Assembly: GCF_014885015.1 (NCBI RefSeq) | Contig: NZ_JABMIJ010000006.1 | Location: 186,001-250,000, forward strand | Reading direction: 5' to 3' | Length of the DNA: 64,000 bases | Source of the DNA: Spirabiliibacterium falconis | Lineage (GTDB): Bacteria > Pseudomonadota > Gammaproteobacteria > Enterobacterales > Pasteurellaceae | Shown: positions 1 through 10,155 of the stretch, in pieces | Position numbering within the stretch: the first letter of the stretch is position 1 | Layout: every line of letters starts with the position of its first letter | Notes under the pieces: model-generated | Database searches by the model: none | What the model was told of the DNA's origin: nothing | Seen by the model: the letters and a program-made list of their open reading frames with translations, nothing else | Made by a program: the position numbers and the translations under genes

Positions 1-18
1 TTAAAGCAGGAGCATAAT

Positions 19-432
19 ATGAGCAAAATTTCTCCTCGTCATCGTGCTAGAGAATGCGCATTGCAAGCATTATATTCTTGGTTAATGTCGCAAAATGATG
101 TTGCTGATGTTGAAGTGGCATTCATGCTAGAACAAGAGATGAAAGATGTCGATGTGCCTTATTTCCGCACGTTGTTACAAAATACGGTGCAGTATGAAGA
201 TGAATTAAAAGCACACATTGAACCGCACTTAGATCGCACATTTAAAAGCCTTGACCCCATTGAGCGCGTATTATTATTGATGGCGACTTATGAGCTGACA
301 TACCAAGATGTGCCGTATAAAGTGGTCATTAATGAAGCGGTTGAAGTGGCGAAAACCTTTGGGGCAGAGGATGGGCATAAATATATTAACGGTGTGTTAG
401 ATAAAATTGCACAAACGCAACAAAATAAATAA
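19..432 (+). CDS. nusB: Transcription antitermination factor NusB
   Basis: A 137-residue all-helical RNA-binding protein. With S10 (NusE) it binds boxA RNA and supports rRNA antitermination; this role is from the family. The family core is visible: LDPIERVLLLMATYEL at about residues 77-92, then NEAVEVAKTFG, then a C-terminal KYINGVLDKIA. The start follows an AGGAG ribosome site at 8-12. The TAA at 2-4 is probably the end of the preceding gene, usually ribH in relatives. It heads a tight run with thiL and pgpA, the usual arrangement. Confidence 0.95.
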   Translation: MSKISPRHRARECALQALYSWLMSQNDVADVEVAFMLEQEMKDVDVPYFRTLLQNTVQYEDELKAHIEPHLDRTFKSLDPIERVLLLMATYELTYQDVPYKVVINEAVEVAKTFGAEDGHKYINGVLDKIAQTQQNK

Positions 433-458
433 ATCGTCCTGCTGTTTAAGGAGTACTT

Positions 459-1457
459 GTGTCAGAAAGCAAGGTGGAATTTGATTTAATCAAACGCTAT
501 TTTAGTGCATCGCGTCGTAGCCCACGGCGCGATGTAGTGCTATCAGTGGGCGATGATTGTGCTATCTGTGAAGTGCAACCCAATCAGCACCTTGCCATCA
601 CCACGGATACGATGGTACAGGGTACACACTTTTATTCAAACATAGATCCTGCGGATTTGGCTTACAAAGCAGTAGCCGTCAACTTGAGCGATCTCGCATC
701 AATGGGGGCTGAACCTGCTTGGGTAACATTAGCATTGACACTTCCTGAGGTTGATCACCTCTGGTTAGCACGTTTTAGTGAGAGTTTTTTTGACATACTT
801 GATCACTATAATGTGGATTTGATTGGGGGAGATACAACCCGTGGTGTGCTCTCTGTTACGATTTCAGCCCATGGGTTATTGCCACGGGATAAAGGCATTT
901 GTCGCCACCAAGCGCATAGTGGTGATTGGATTTATGTTACAGGCTCATTAGGCGATAGTGCAAAAGGTTTTTCTTTATTGACAGAAGGCAAAAATAAAAC
1001 CAATTGCACTGTTGATGAATATTATCTTATTGAGCGTCATTTGCGACCAACGCCACGTGTGTTATTTGGGCAGACAATCGTACCATTTGCGAGCGCAGCA
1101 ATTGATATTTCTGATGGATTATTGGGTGATTTAGCACATATTGTCGAACGCAGTAACGTTAGCGCAGTAATTGATATGAATAAAATTCCGCTTTCCCCAC
1201 AACTACTTAATACAACAACGCTTGAACAGGCTCAAACGTTAGCTCTCACAGGGGGCGAAGATTATGAATTGTGTTTTTGTGTACCAGATACGTTACGAAC
1301 AAAAATGGAAAAAGCCTTAACGCACATTGGTGTGCCGTACACATGTATTGGGCAAATTCGCCCAGCAAAAATGGAAAGTGCGGTATTGTTACAACGTAAC
1401 GGAGAAATTATTCCAACGCCAATACTTTCTGGCTACGATCACTTTGGAACGCAATGA
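459..1457 (+). CDS. thiL: Thiamine-monophosphate kinase ThiL
   Basis: Phosphorylates thiamine monophosphate to thiamine diphosphate with ATP, the last step of cofactor synthesis. The 332-residue length is normal. The GDD metal/nucleotide motif lies at residues 31-33, ITTDTMVQGTHF follows near 50, and GGDTTRG near 120, as in the AIR-synthase-related fold. Translation starts with GTG at 459, chosen because TAAGGAG sits just upstream (447-453). The stop overlaps the pgpA start (ATGATGA), suggesting translational coupling. Confidence 0.95.
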   Translation: MSESKVEFDLIKRYFSASRRSPRRDVVLSVGDDCAICEVQPNQHLAITTDTMVQGTHFYSNIDPADLAYKAVAVNLSDLASMGAEPAWVTLALTLPEVDHLWLARFSESFFDILDHYNVDLIGGDTTRGVLSVTISAHGLLPRDKGICRHQAHSGDWIYVTGSLGDSAKGFSLLTEGKNKTNCTVDEYYLIERHLRPTPRVLFGQTIVPFASAAIDISDGLLGDLAHIVERSNVSAVIDMNKIPLSPQLLNTTTLEQAQTLALTGGEDYELCFCVPDTLRTKMEKALTHIGVPYTCIGQIRPAKMESAVLLQRNGEIIPTPILSGYDHFGTQ

Positions 1458-1948
1458 TGACAAAACGACCTGAGTTAAACAAACTATCTTTTAAAAATCC
1501 GATTCATTTGGCAGCAATTGGCTTTGGAGCAGGATTAATTTACCCCGCCCCTGGCACATGGGGAACATTAGCAGGCTGGCTGATTGGAGTAGCCATTTTA
1601 AGTGTGTTTAATAGCGTAAGCCTGCTTATTCTTGCTGTTATCGCTTTCGCCATCGGTGCAAAAATTTGTGGGCAAACCGCACTTGATATTGGTGTACACG
1701 ATCACGGTTCAATCGTGTGGGATGAAATCGCTGCTATCTGGCTAGTGTTGGCGTGTTTGCCTGAATCAACCGCACTTTGGTATATTATCAGTTTTATGCT
1801 ATTTCGCTTTTTTGATATTCTCAAACCGTATCCAATTAAAGCCTTTGATCGTGCGCTACACTCGGGGTTTGGCATTATGATTGATGATACGCTTGCCGCC
1901 TTGTTTAGCCTGATCGTGATTTATATCACTCATTCTATATTTTTCTAA
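1454..1948 (+). CDS. pgpA: Phosphatidylglycerophosphatase A
   Basis: Membrane phosphatase that converts phosphatidylglycerophosphate to phosphatidylglycerol. The 164-residue protein has the PgpA signature GTWGT at 34-38 and a DEIA motif near residue 93 that carries metal-binding acids. Several hydrophobic segments follow, including a C-terminal one. It overlaps thiL by four bases; two consecutive ATG codons (1454 and 1457) could start it. The thiL-pgpA pairing is common in gammaproteobacteria. Confidence 0.93.
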   Translation: MMTKRPELNKLSFKNPIHLAAIGFGAGLIYPAPGTWGTLAGWLIGVAILSVFNSVSLLILAVIAFAIGAKICGQTALDIGVHDHGSIVWDEIAAIWLVLACLPESTALWYIISFMLFRFFDILKPYPIKAFDRALHSGFGIMIDDTLAALFSLIVIYITHSIFF

Positions 1949-1957
1949 GAGACTGCT

Positions 1958-2599
1958 ATGTTGTTCGCACTCAAAATTTTAGTCATTCATACCATTGCAT
2001 TGATGAGTCCTGGACCTGATTTTTTTTATGTTGCACGCAAATCGCTCGCTGAACCCCGCAGCAACGTAGTTTGGGGGATTTTAGGTATCTGCGCGGGTTT
2101 AAGCGTGTGGGTTATCGCTAGCATTATAGGACTTTCCATTTTATTTGCGATCTATCCCGCCATTCAAAGTGCGGTTTGGCTGGCTGGTGGAATTTATTTA
2201 AGTTATCTGGGGATGAAATTATTGCGTGTGCGAAATAGTATTACGCCCGAACAATTTACGCTAAAAGCAAAGAAGAGCAAAAGCAAAATCGGTTTCGCCC
2301 ATTTTCGCCAAGGGCTATGGGTCAATCTTTCTAATGCTAAGGTGCTGATTTTTTTCAGTGGGATTTTTTCTATGTTAGTGGCAAACCTAAATGCGTGGTG
2401 GGTTGGATTTGTTGCTGTCATGATTGTATTTGAAAGTTTTGTCTATTTTTATCTCGTTGCTCGACTGTTTTCACTCCATGCTGTAAAACAATTTTATTTT
2501 AAATATAGCCGTTATATTGATAACCTCTGTGGGTTGGTTTTTCTCAGTTTTGGATTGTTTTTAGTGTATAGCGCATTGAACACGGGTGTATCACCTTAA
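1958..2599 (+). CDS. LysE/RhtB family exporter
   Basis: A 213-residue inner-membrane protein of the LysE/RhtB amino-acid exporter family. The family N-terminal motif MSPGPDFFYVARKSL is at about residues 16-30, and there are five to six hydrophobic segments over the whole length. It begins nine bases after pgpA and is probably cotranscribed with it. The substrate cannot be read from sequence; relatives export threonine, homoserine or lysine. Confidence 0.88.
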   Translation: MLFALKILVIHTIALMSPGPDFFYVARKSLAEPRSNVVWGILGICAGLSVWVIASIIGLSILFAIYPAIQSAVWLAGGIYLSYLGMKLLRVRNSITPEQFTLKAKKSKSKIGFAHFRQGLWVNLSNAKVLIFFSGIFSMLVANLNAWWVGFVAVMIVFESFVYFYLVARLFSLHAVKQFYFKYSRYIDNLCGLVFLSFGLFLVYSALNTGVSP

Positions 2600-2600
2600 A

Positions 2601-2636
2601 AAAGAAAACCCGATAGCCAAAAGGGGCATATCGGGG
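2601..2636 (-). terminator. Strong intrinsic terminator downstream of dxs
   Basis: On the minus strand CCCGATA pairs with TATCGGG and an inner GCC pairs with GGC, with one bulged base. A T-rich tail (TTTTCTTT) follows. It lies about 110 bases beyond the dxs stop codon, so the dxs transcript would have a long 3' untranslated region. On the plus strand no T-run follows the hairpin, so it is oriented for minus-strand transcripts. Confidence 0.8.
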
Positions 2637-2743
2637 GAGGTCTTACATAAGTAAAATGTAAAAAGACAACTGCATTTGCAGTGCACTAGCATTAATTAAG
2701 ACTTAAACGAATGAGAAAAGTTCATCATATAATGCAAAAAAAT

Positions 2744-4609
2744 TTAATTTTTTATAACTGATTGAATTGTATCGATAATACCTTGTGCATCTAGCCCAAG
2801 ATCTGCCAGTATTTCAGCTGGTTCACCTTGTGGGATAAATTCATCAGCAAAACCAAGTGATAACAACCGCACTTGATGTGCACTATGTAATGCAACGTGG
2901 TTGAGATATTCTCCCACCGCACTTCCTGCACCACCTTTTAGCGCATTATCCTCAATGGTGACAAATAATGAATGTGTTGCTAATAAGACATCAATCGTAT
3001 TTTCATCCAGCGGTTTAACAAAGCGCATATCCACCAGTGTCGCATTAACATATTCAGCTGCCTGCATGGCGTGTGGTAATAATGTACCAAAATTCAATAT
3101 CGCAATATTGACACCTGTACGTATTATGCGTGCTTTTCCAATTTCCACTGTTTGTAAGGGCTGTAATTCACAGCCTGTAACGTTGCCACGAGGATAGCGT
3201 ACCGCACTTGGTCCTGTGTGATGAAGCCCTGTATAGAGCATTTGACGGCATTCATTTTCATCACTCGGTGTCATAATTACCATATTGGGAATGCAACGCA
3301 TAAAACTAATGTCAAATGCGCCTTGATGTGTTTGCCCATCTGCACCGACAATGCCTGCACGATCAATTGCAAATAAGACCGGCAGATTAGGAATAGCCAC
3401 ATCATGAATTAATTGATCATAAGCACGTTGTAAAAAAGTAGAATAAATAGCTACGACGGGCTTAAGCCCAGCGATAGCAAGCCCTGCTGCAAATGTTACT
3501 GCGTGCTGTTCTGCAATGGCAACATCAAAATATTGATCAGGGAAACGCGTGGAAAACTCCACCATGCCTGAGCCTTCACGCATCGCAGGGGTAATGCCAA
3601 TCACGTTTTTATCATGTTCTGCCATTTCACATAACCAACGACCAAAAATAGCAGAATAGGTGGGCAGTTGTGCCGTTTTCTTCGGAAGTTGTCCGAGCGT
3701 ATGGTCAAATTTGGGTACGCCGTGAAAACCAATAGGGTCCTTTTCCGCAGGAGCATAACCTTTCCCTTTTTTGGTCATGATATGCAAAAATTGTGGGCCG
3801 CTCAGATTACGCATATTTTTCAGGGTTGAAACCAATTCGTCCACATTATGCCCGTCGATTGGACCAATATAATTAAAACCTAACTCCTCAAAAAGTGTGC
3901 CGCCAGGCGAAACAAAGCCTTTTAAGTGCTCTTCCGTTTTTTTCACAAAGGCTTTTATTGGTGGCAATCCTGAAAGGAGGCTTTTGCTTCCTTCTCGAAT
4001 AGAAGAGTAGAACGAACCTGAAAGCAAGCGTGCTAAGTGATTATTTAATGCGCCGACATTTTCAGAAATTGACATTTCATTATCGTTTAAAATCACCAGC
4101 ATATCCGTGTGTAGCGCACCAGCATGGTTCAGAGCCTCAAATGCCATCCCCGCGGTAATGGCACCATCGCCAATCACACAGATGGTTTTACGATTGGCAT
4201 TTTCTTTTTCTGCTGCAATAGCAATGCCTAAACCCGCACTAATGGACGTGGAAGAATGCCCAACTGAAAGCACATCATATTCACTCTCACCACGCCAAGG
4301 AAAGGGATGCAACCCCTCTTTTTGGCGAATCGTATGCATGCGATCGCGTCTTCCTGTTAAAATTTTATGCGGATAGGCTTGATGCCCAACATCCCAAATC
4401 AGCTGATCAAAGGGGGTGTTGAAGACATAATGCAACGCAACGGTTAACTCTACTGTACCTAGCCCTGATGCCAAGTGGCCACTACTTTGACTGACAGATT
4501 CAAGCAAAAAGGCTCGCAACTCATCACACAGTTGTGGAAGCTGTTCACGCGACAGAAGACGAAGATCATCTGGTGTATTAATAGTCGATAATAAAGGATA
4601 TTTTTGCAT
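2744..4609 (-). CDS. dxs: 1-deoxy-D-xylulose-5-phosphate synthase
   Basis: Condenses pyruvate and glyceraldehyde 3-phosphate, the first step of the MEP isoprenoid pathway and a source of thiamine and pyridoxal precursors. The 621-residue protein has the thiamine-diphosphate GDG motif ([13 protein letters not shown]), GHQAYPHK, and the catalytic glutamate in [11 protein letters not shown]. The start MQKYPLLS at 4609 matches the family; the frame stays open 13 codons further upstream without support. It lies downstream of ispA and xseB, the standard cluster. Several internal uptake signals are tolerated in the coding sequence. Confidence 0.96.
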   Translation of the reverse strand: MQKYPLLSTINTPDDLRLLSREQLPQLCDELRAFLLESVSQSSGHLASGLGTVELTVALHYVFNTPFDQLIWDVGHQAYPHKILTGRRDRMHTIRQKEGLHPFPWRGESEYDVLSVGHSSTSISAGLGIAIAAEKENANRKTICVIGDGAITAGMAFEALNHAGALHTDMLVILNDNEMSISENVGALNNHLARLLSGSFYSSIREGSKSLLSGLPPIKAFVKKTEEHLKGFVSPGGTLFEELGFNYIGPIDGHNVDELVSTLKNMRNLSGPQFLHIMTKKGKGYAPAEKDPIGFHGVPKFDHTLGQLPKKTAQLPTYSAIFGRWLCEMAEHDKNVIGITPAMREGSGMVEFSTRFPDQYFDVAIAEQHAVTFAAGLAIAGLKPVVAIYSTFLQRAYDQLIHDVAIPNLPVLFAIDRAGIVGADGQTHQGAFDISFMRCIPNMVIMTPSDENECRQMLYTGLHHTGPSAVRYPRGNVTGCELQPLQTVEIGKARIIRTGVNIAILNFGTLLPHAMQAAEYVNATLVDMRFVKPLDENTIDVLLATHSLFVTIEDNALKGGAGSAVGEYLNHVALHSAHQVRLLSLGFADEFIPQGEPAEILADLGLDAQGIIDTIQSVIKN

Positions 4610-4679
4610 AGTTGGATTATAACGAGAATTCAAGCAAACATAAATCACAAAATCTTACTTCATTGCATTTAATGCTGAT

Positions 4680-5579
4680 TTAATTATGACGCACAATGAT
4701 AAAATCTGCCAACGCAGAAAGTGCGGTCGTATCTAGCCCAATCTGTTGTAGCGCGTGCAACGCTTGCTTAGCTTGCGTGGTCAAGGCTTGCGCTTTATTT
4801 TGTGCGCCTTCAAGCCCTAATAATTTGGGATAAGTGCTTTTATCGTGAGCGAGATCGGATCCTGCATCTTTGCCAAGCGTAGCACTGTCGGCGGTAATAT
4901 CTAAAATATCATCTTGTACTTGAAATGCCAGCCCAATTAGCGTAGCAAAGCGACGCAAATGCTGCTCGATGTTCTCATTATGAAAGTGCGGTGAACAGAG
5001 GAATCCCATTATGACCGCGCACACAATCATTGCGCCCGTTTTATTTTGGTGAATACGTTCTAAAAATGCCAAATCCACCGCTTGTTGTTCAGCAAATAGA
5101 TCCAGTGCTTGCCCTAAACACATGCCTTGCACGCCAGCACTTTGGGCTAATATTTGTATTAACCGCACTTTTTGTTCCGCACTCACACCTGGGGTGTGGC
5201 ATAAGAGTTCAAATGCCCAACTTTGTAGCGCATCGCCTGCTAAAATCGCAGTAGCTTCGCTAAATTCGATATGGCAGGTATTTTGCCCACGTCGCAACGT
5301 ATCATTATCCATTGCGGGCAAATCATCGTGGATTAAGGAATAACTATGCACCGCCTCAACGGCCGCTGCGGCATAATCAAGACTGGTAAGTGGGGCTTGC
5401 AACATGAGCCCTGTGCAATAGGTTAAAAAGGGACGTAAACGCTTCCCACCAAGCAATACACCATAACGCATAGCATCTGCCAACGGGGCTGGATTCGAAT
5501 CCATGATCAGTTTTTGCTGTAAAAAATCATTAACACGCGTGCGAAAGTGCTGTAAGTCCGCTTGAAAATCATAGCTCAT
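4680..5579 (-). CDS. ispA: (2E,6E)-farnesyl diphosphate synthase
   Basis: A short-chain trans-prenyltransferase that makes geranyl and farnesyl diphosphate for quinone and undecaprenyl synthesis. The first aspartate-rich motif is DDLPAMD and the second is DDILD; the KRLRP substrate site is also present. The start MSYDFQ at 5579 gives 299 residues, the family length, and leaves only four bases after the xseB stop. An in-frame extension further upstream would overlap xseB and has no family match. Confidence 0.95.
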   Translation of the reverse strand: MSYDFQADLQHFRTRVNDFLQQKLIMDSNPAPLADAMRYGVLLGGKRLRPFLTYCTGLMLQAPLTSLDYAAAAVEAVHSYSLIHDDLPAMDNDTLRRGQNTCHIEFSEATAILAGDALQSWAFELLCHTPGVSAEQKVRLIQILAQSAGVQGMCLGQALDLFAEQQAVDLAFLERIHQNKTGAMIVCAVIMGFLCSPHFHNENIEQHLRRFATLIGLAFQVQDDILDITADSATLGKDAGSDLAHDKSTYPKLLGLEGAQNKAQALTTQAKQALHALQQIGLDTTALSALADFIIVRHN

Positions 5580-5583
5580 TGAA

Positions 5584-5859
5584 TTAATCCATTTCTGTTG
5601 CGGTAGTCGATTGTTTGCGTGAATTTTCATCATCAACAAAGTCTGCTAATGGGGCAACCGCACTTTTATCAAGCAAAATTTTCACTTGTTGTTGCGCCTG
5701 TTGTAAGCGTTGTTGCCCAGCTTGTGCAAGCCCAACGCCTTTTTCAAACTCCATTAATGCTTTTTCGAGCGGTAAATCGCCATTTTCTAAACGTGCAACG
5801 ATCGCCTCTAGCTCGCTAAGTGTGCTTTCAAAATCCAAAGAAGTTGCTTTTTTCGCCAT
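5584..5859 (-). CDS. xseB: Exodeoxyribonuclease VII small subunit
   Basis: Small helical subunit that stabilises the XseA nuclease, which degrades single-stranded DNA. The family core [16 protein letters not shown] and [16 protein letters not shown] fills residues 9-44. A glutamine-rich coiled region follows. At 91 residues it is slightly longer than usual (about 80) owing to a polar tail. First gene of the xseB-ispA-dxs operon, divergent from thiI. Confidence 0.94.
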   Translation of the reverse strand: MAKKATSLDFESTLSELEAIVARLENGDLPLEKALMEFEKGVGLAQAGQQRLQQAQQQVKILLDKSAVAPLADFVDDENSRKQSTTATEMD

Positions 5860-5982
5860 AATGATTTCTCAATTCTCCGTTTTTCGTCTATTGTACTTGA
5901 GTTTACAGAATTTGTCGTTTTTTTTAGATGTTAAACCTATTTTCAGGTACAATATGCCCATTTTTGACAGCCAGATGCAATT

Positions 5983-7434
5983 ATGAAATTTATTATCAAA
6001 CTTTTTCCCGAAGTCATGGTGAAAAGCGATTCGGTGCGTAAGCGTTTCATCAAAATTTTAACCAGCAATATCCGCAATATTTTAAGTAAACAGGACGATA
6101 GCGTCGCAGTAGTGCATCATTGGGATTACATTGAAGTGCGGTCAAAAGATGCGACAAAGCGGCATATATTATTGGATTTTTTACAACGTACGCCCGGTAT
6201 TCACCATATTTTGGAGGTTGAGGGGATTCCTTTTGCTTCCATGCACGATATTTTTGAATATACCTTAAAACACACGCGTGAACAGTTAGAAAACCGCACT
6301 TTTTGTGTGCGTGTAAAACGGAAAGGCAAGCATGCGTTTAGTTCTCTTGATTTAGAACGTTATGTAGGTGGCGGATTAAATCAGCATATTGAGAGTGCTA
6401 AAGTGCGGTTAAAAAATCCTGATGTTACGGTCAATATCACGATTGAAGATGATCACATGTTGCTGGTGAAAAACCGTTTTGAGGGCATCGGCGGTTATCC
6501 GATTGGCACACAAGAAGATGTGCTCAGCCTGATTTCAGGTGGCTTTGATTCGGGCGTGTCGAGCTATATGTTTATTCGTCGTGGTTCCAAAGTGCATTAC
6601 TGCTTTTTTAATCTTGGCGGGCAAGCTCACGAAATCGGGGTGAAACAGATGGCGTATCATATTTGGTCTCGCTATAGTTCATCGGTTAAAGTGCGGTTTG
6701 TTGCCATCAATTTTGAGCCTGTTGTCGCTGAGATTTTAGAAAAAATCGACAATGGACAAATGGGCGTGGTATTGAAGCGTATGATGGTGCGTGCGGCTAG
6801 CCAAGTGGCACAGCGTTTTGGCATCCAAGCTATCGTCACAGGGGAGGCACTTGGGCAGGTATCTAGCCAAACGTTGACCAATCTGCGTTTAATCGATGAG
6901 GCTGCCAGTGTGCTGGTTTTGCGTCCACTCATAACGCACGACAAACCAGATATTATCGCGACTGCACAGGCAATTGGTACGGATGAAATTGCAAAATCAA
7001 TGCCAGAGTTTTGTGGGGTCATTTCAAAAAATCCGACGGTGAAAGCGATTCCTGAACGCATTATAAAAGAAGAAGCCAATTTTGATTTTAGCATTTTAGA
7101 CCATGCCGTTGCGCAAGCGCAGTATGTTGATATTCGTGATATAGCACATGTTGATAAAAGTGCGGTTGGCGATGTGGAGATCGTATCTCACGTTAATACA
7201 GGCGAGATTGTTATTGATGTTAGAAGCGATGACGAGCGAGAGGAAAAACCCATTTATTTACCAAACTGTGAGCTGCTAGGGATTCCCTTTTTTAAACTGG
7301 GCACGGCGTTTGCTACATTGGATCGCAGTAAAACCTACTTACTGTATTGTGAAAAAGGGGTAATGAGCCAGTTACAAGCGCAATTTTTGCAACAACAAGG
7401 TTATAGTAATGTCAAAGTGTTACGCTTGAGCTAA
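5983..7434 (+). CDS. thiI: tRNA 4-thiouridine synthase ThiI with rhodanese domain
   Basis: Transfers sulfur to tRNA uridine 8 and to the ThiS carrier for thiamine thiazole. Domains in order are a ferredoxin-like/THUMP region (to about residue 165), a PP-loop ATPase with [10 protein letters not shown] near 185, and a C-terminal rhodanese domain whose [10 protein letters not shown] carries the persulfide cysteine. The 483-residue length matches the long two-domain form of enterobacteria and Haemophilus. It is divergent from xseB-ispA-dxs, the common layout. Confidence 0.95.
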   Translation: MKFIIKLFPEVMVKSDSVRKRFIKILTSNIRNILSKQDDSVAVVHHWDYIEVRSKDATKRHILLDFLQRTPGIHHILEVEGIPFASMHDIFEYTLKHTREQLENRTFCVRVKRKGKHAFSSLDLERYVGGGLNQHIESAKVRLKNPDVTVNITIEDDHMLLVKNRFEGIGGYPIGTQEDVLSLISGGFDSGVSSYMFIRRGSKVHYCFFNLGGQAHEIGVKQMAYHIWSRYSSSVKVRFVAINFEPVVAEILEKIDNGQMGVVLKRMMVRAASQVAQRFGIQAIVTGEALGQVSSQTLTNLRLIDEAASVLVLRPLITHDKPDIIATAQAIGTDEIAKSMPEFCGVISKNPTVKAIPERIIKEEANFDFSILDHAVAQAQYVDIRDIAHVDKSAVGDVEIVSHVNTGEIVIDVRSDDEREEKPIYLPNCELLGIPFFKLGTAFATLDRSKTYLLYCEKGVMSQLQAQFLQQQGYSNVKVLRLS

Positions 7435-7445
7435 ATACAAATGCT

Positions 7446-7479
7446 GAAAAATAGTGCTACGCAAGCACAGTATTTTTTT
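7446..7479 (+). terminator. Intrinsic terminator after thiI
   Basis: GTGCT pairs with AGCAC around an ACGCA loop, flanked by A-rich and T-rich sides, with seven T residues following. It separates thiI from the cvpA-purF unit. Confidence 0.6.
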
Positions 7480-7537
7480 GTACAATAAATATTCTTATTT
7501 TCAAACACGAGTAAACAGCCTTCAAGCCTAAAAATGT

Positions 7538-8023
7538 ATGATTGATTATCTGATTATCGGTATTATTGTTTTTTCCTTAATTGTGAGCTTGTTACGTGGT
7601 TTTGTACGGGAAGCTATCTCACTGGCAAGCTGGGTTTTCGCTTTTTTTATTGCCAGTCGATTTTATCCCTACTTAGCAGGCTATTTCACCCAAATTGACT
7701 CTGAAAATATTCGGATTGGTGTGGCAATCGCAATTTTATTTATTTTAAGTCTGATTGTCGGGGCGATTGTGAACTATATTTTAGGGCAGTTAGTGGAAAA
7801 AACAGGGCTAAGTGGCACGGATAGGGTACTTGGTGCGTGTTTTGGCGTGTTGCGGGGCGTTTTGATCGTGGCGGCCTTGTTATTTTGTATGGATACGTTC
7901 ACCAATTTAAATCAAACAGAGTGGTGGCAAAATTCAAAATTGATACCGCACTTTGGGTTTGTAGTGGATTGGTTTTTTCAACAGATTCAACAAAACTCCT
8001 CTTTTTTAACTCCGAAATTGTAA
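7538..8023 (+). CDS. cvpA: CvpA family membrane protein
   Basis: A 161-residue inner-membrane protein with four hydrophobic segments and the family motif [15 protein letters not shown] near residues 21-35. CvpA was named for colicin V production, and it is typically cotranscribed with purF, as here: ten bases separate them. Its molecular job is not established. The start ATG at 7538 has no strong ribosome site. Confidence 0.92.
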   Translation: MIDYLIIGIIVFSLIVSLLRGFVREAISLASWVFAFFIASRFYPYLAGYFTQIDSENIRIGVAIAILFILSLIVGAIVNYILGQLVEKTGLSGTDRVLGACFGVLRGVLIVAALLFCMDTFTNLNQTEWWQNSKLIPHFGFVVDWFFQQIQQNSSFLTPKL

Positions 8024-8033
8024 GGGCGAAATT

Positions 8034-9548
8034 ATGTGTGGCATTATTGGGATTATCGGCAAAACACCTGTCAATCAAGCCTTGTATGACGCATTAACGG
8101 TGTTACAACACCGAGGACAAGATGCTGCTGGAATTATGACTATTGATAGTGAAAGCCGCTTTCGGCTACGTAAAGCCAATGGTCTCGTCAGTGATGTGTT
8201 TCGTCAAGAACACATGGAGAGGCTACAAGGTAGCGTTGGTGTAGGGCATGTAAGGTATCCTACAGCGGGGAGTTCCAGTGTTTCTGAAGCGCAACCGTTT
8301 TATGTCAACTCACCATATGGCATAACGTTAGTGCATAACGGGAATTTAACCAATTCGCACCAGTTGAAAGATAAATTGTTTAAATTAGCTCGTCGCCATG
8401 TGAATACCAATTCTGATTCTGAAGCTCTGTTAAATATCCTTGCCTATCACCTTGATCAAAGCCCACATAATCATTTAACGCCCGACGATATTTTTGCGGC
8501 TGTAACGCAAACTCATCATGATATTAAAGGGGCTTATGCCTGTGTAGCGATGATCATCGGCTTTGGTATGATTGCGTTTCGTGATCCACATGGCATTCGC
8601 CCGCTTGTACTGGGTAAACGTACATTAGATAATGGCAGTATCGAGTACGCTTTTGCATCGGAAAGCGTAGCATTGGATATTATCGGTTTTGAGTTTGTCC
8701 GTGATGTTGCCCCAGGTGAGGCGATTTATGTTGATTTCAACGGTGCATTTTACTCACATCAATGTTCCCCTTGCCCTGATTTATGCCCTTGTATTTTTGA
8801 ATACGTTTATTTTGCACGTCCCGATTCCTATATTGATGGTGTATCCGTTTATGCAGCGCGTGTTCATATGGGGGAAGCCTTAGGACGTAAAATTGCTAGA
8901 GAATGGGCTGCACATGATATTGATGTCGTTATTCCCATCCCTGAAACGTCTAATGATATTGCCTTGCGAATTGCTAAAGAGCTTAATGTGCCGTACCGTC
9001 AAGGATTTGTGAAAAATCGCTATGTTGGACGCACATTTATCATGCCCGGGCAAAAGCAACGCCGTCATTCTGTGAGACGTAAACTGAATACCATTTCGTC
9101 CGAATTTAAAGGTAAAAACGTGCTACTTGTTGATGATTCTATTGTGCGAGGCACAACGTCAGAGCAGATAGTGGAAATGGTTCGTCAAGCAGGGGCGAAA
9201 AAGATCTACCTAGCATCCGCAGCGCCTGAGGTACGCCACCCAAATGTGTATGGCATTGATATGCCATCAGTCAATGAACTGATTGCCTATAATCGTAGCG
9301 TTGATGAAATTGCAAAAGCAATTGGGGTAGACGGCTTAATTTTCCAAGATTTAGATGATTTAGAAAATGCTATTCGTAAAGAAAACCCACGTATTACGCA
9401 TTTTGACAGCTCTGTTTTTACAGGACATTATATAACAGGTGATGTAACGGATGCGTATCTTGCTCAAGTTGAAGCGATGCGTAATGATAAAGCAAAGCGT
9501 CGTCAAGAGCGAGATGAAACTAACTTAGAAATGCACAACGAAGCATGA
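8034..9548 (+). CDS. purF: Amidophosphoribosyltransferase
   Basis: First committed enzyme of purine synthesis: glutamine plus PRPP gives phosphoribosylamine. Cys2 of MCGIIGIIG is the glutaminase nucleophile. The C-terminal half has the PRPP loop [15 protein letters not shown] near residue 365. The 504-residue length is standard. Sits between cvpA and ubiX; its stop overlaps the ubiX start by four bases (ATGA). A PurR operator was not identified. Confidence 0.97.
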   Translation: MCGIIGIIGKTPVNQALYDALTVLQHRGQDAAGIMTIDSESRFRLRKANGLVSDVFRQEHMERLQGSVGVGHVRYPTAGSSSVSEAQPFYVNSPYGITLVHNGNLTNSHQLKDKLFKLARRHVNTNSDSEALLNILAYHLDQSPHNHLTPDDIFAAVTQTHHDIKGAYACVAMIIGFGMIAFRDPHGIRPLVLGKRTLDNGSIEYAFASESVALDIIGFEFVRDVAPGEAIYVDFNGAFYSHQCSPCPDLCPCIFEYVYFARPDSYIDGVSVYAARVHMGEALGRKIAREWAAHDIDVVIPIPETSNDIALRIAKELNVPYRQGFVKNRYVGRTFIMPGQKQRRHSVRRKLNTISSEFKGKNVLLVDDSIVRGTTSEQIVEMVRQAGAKKIYLASAAPEVRHPNVYGIDMPSVNELIAYNRSVDEIAKAIGVDGLIFQDLDDLENAIRKENPRITHFDSSVFTGHYITGDVTDAYLAQVEAMRNDKAKRRQERDETNLEMHNEA

Positions 9549-10120
9549 TGAAACCACAGCGACTAATTATTGCAATCACAGGGGCATCGGGGGCAATTTA
9601 TGCCATTCGTTTATTACAAGTGTTAGCCCAAACAGAGATTGAAACACACCTCATTATCAGCCATGCTGCACGCCAAACGATTAGTTTGGAAACTGATTAT
9701 ACGATCAATGATGTGAAAGCACTTGCTCATCAGATATATGATAATCGCGATATTGGAGCTGCCATTTCATCGGGCTCATACCGCACTTTAGGCATGCTTG
9801 TTGTGCCGTGTTCAATTAAGACGCTGTCGGCGATTGCAAATAGCTATAGCGATGATCTCATCTCTCGTGCGGCAGATGTGTGCCTTAAAGAGCGTAAGCC
9901 CGTACATTTATGTCTACGTGAAACGCCATTACATTTAGGACATCTACGACTGATGTTACAAGCGGCAGAAATTGGGGCTACGATCACACCATTAATGCCT
10001 GCATTTTATCATAAACCACACTGTATTGATGATATTATCAATCAATCGGTTAATCGTTTATGTGATCAATTTGATATTGACTTGCCACAAGACTTATTTG
10101 AGCGTTGGCAGGGGATTTAA
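9545..10120 (+). CDS. ubiX: Flavin prenyltransferase UbiX
   Basis: Makes prenylated FMN, the cofactor of the UbiD decarboxylase in ubiquinone synthesis. The 191-residue protein has the N-terminal flavin motif [14 protein letters not shown] and the [19 protein letters not shown] segment, both typical. It overlaps purF by four bases, giving cvpA-purF-ubiX as one likely transcript, an arrangement also found in E. coli. Confidence 0.95.
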   Translation: MMKPQRLIIAITGASGAIYAIRLLQVLAQTEIETHLIISHAARQTISLETDYTINDVKALAHQIYDNRDIGAAISSGSYRTLGMLVVPCSIKTLSAIANSYSDDLISRAADVCLKERKPVHLCLRETPLHLGHLRLMLQAAEIGATITPLMPAFYHKPHCIDDIINQSVNRLCDQFDIDLPQDLFERWQGI

Positions 10121-10125
10121 AAAAT

Positions 10126-10155
10126 AAAGTGCGGTCAACAAACCGCACTTTTATT
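10126..10155. terminator. Uptake-signal dyad terminator, ubiX/moeB
   Basis: AAAGTGCGGT and ACCGCACTTT form a 10-base-pair stem around a 6-base loop, with T-rich sequence beyond. It lies between the convergent ubiX and moeB ends and can serve both strands. It is built from two inverted DNA uptake signals. Confidence 0.75.
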
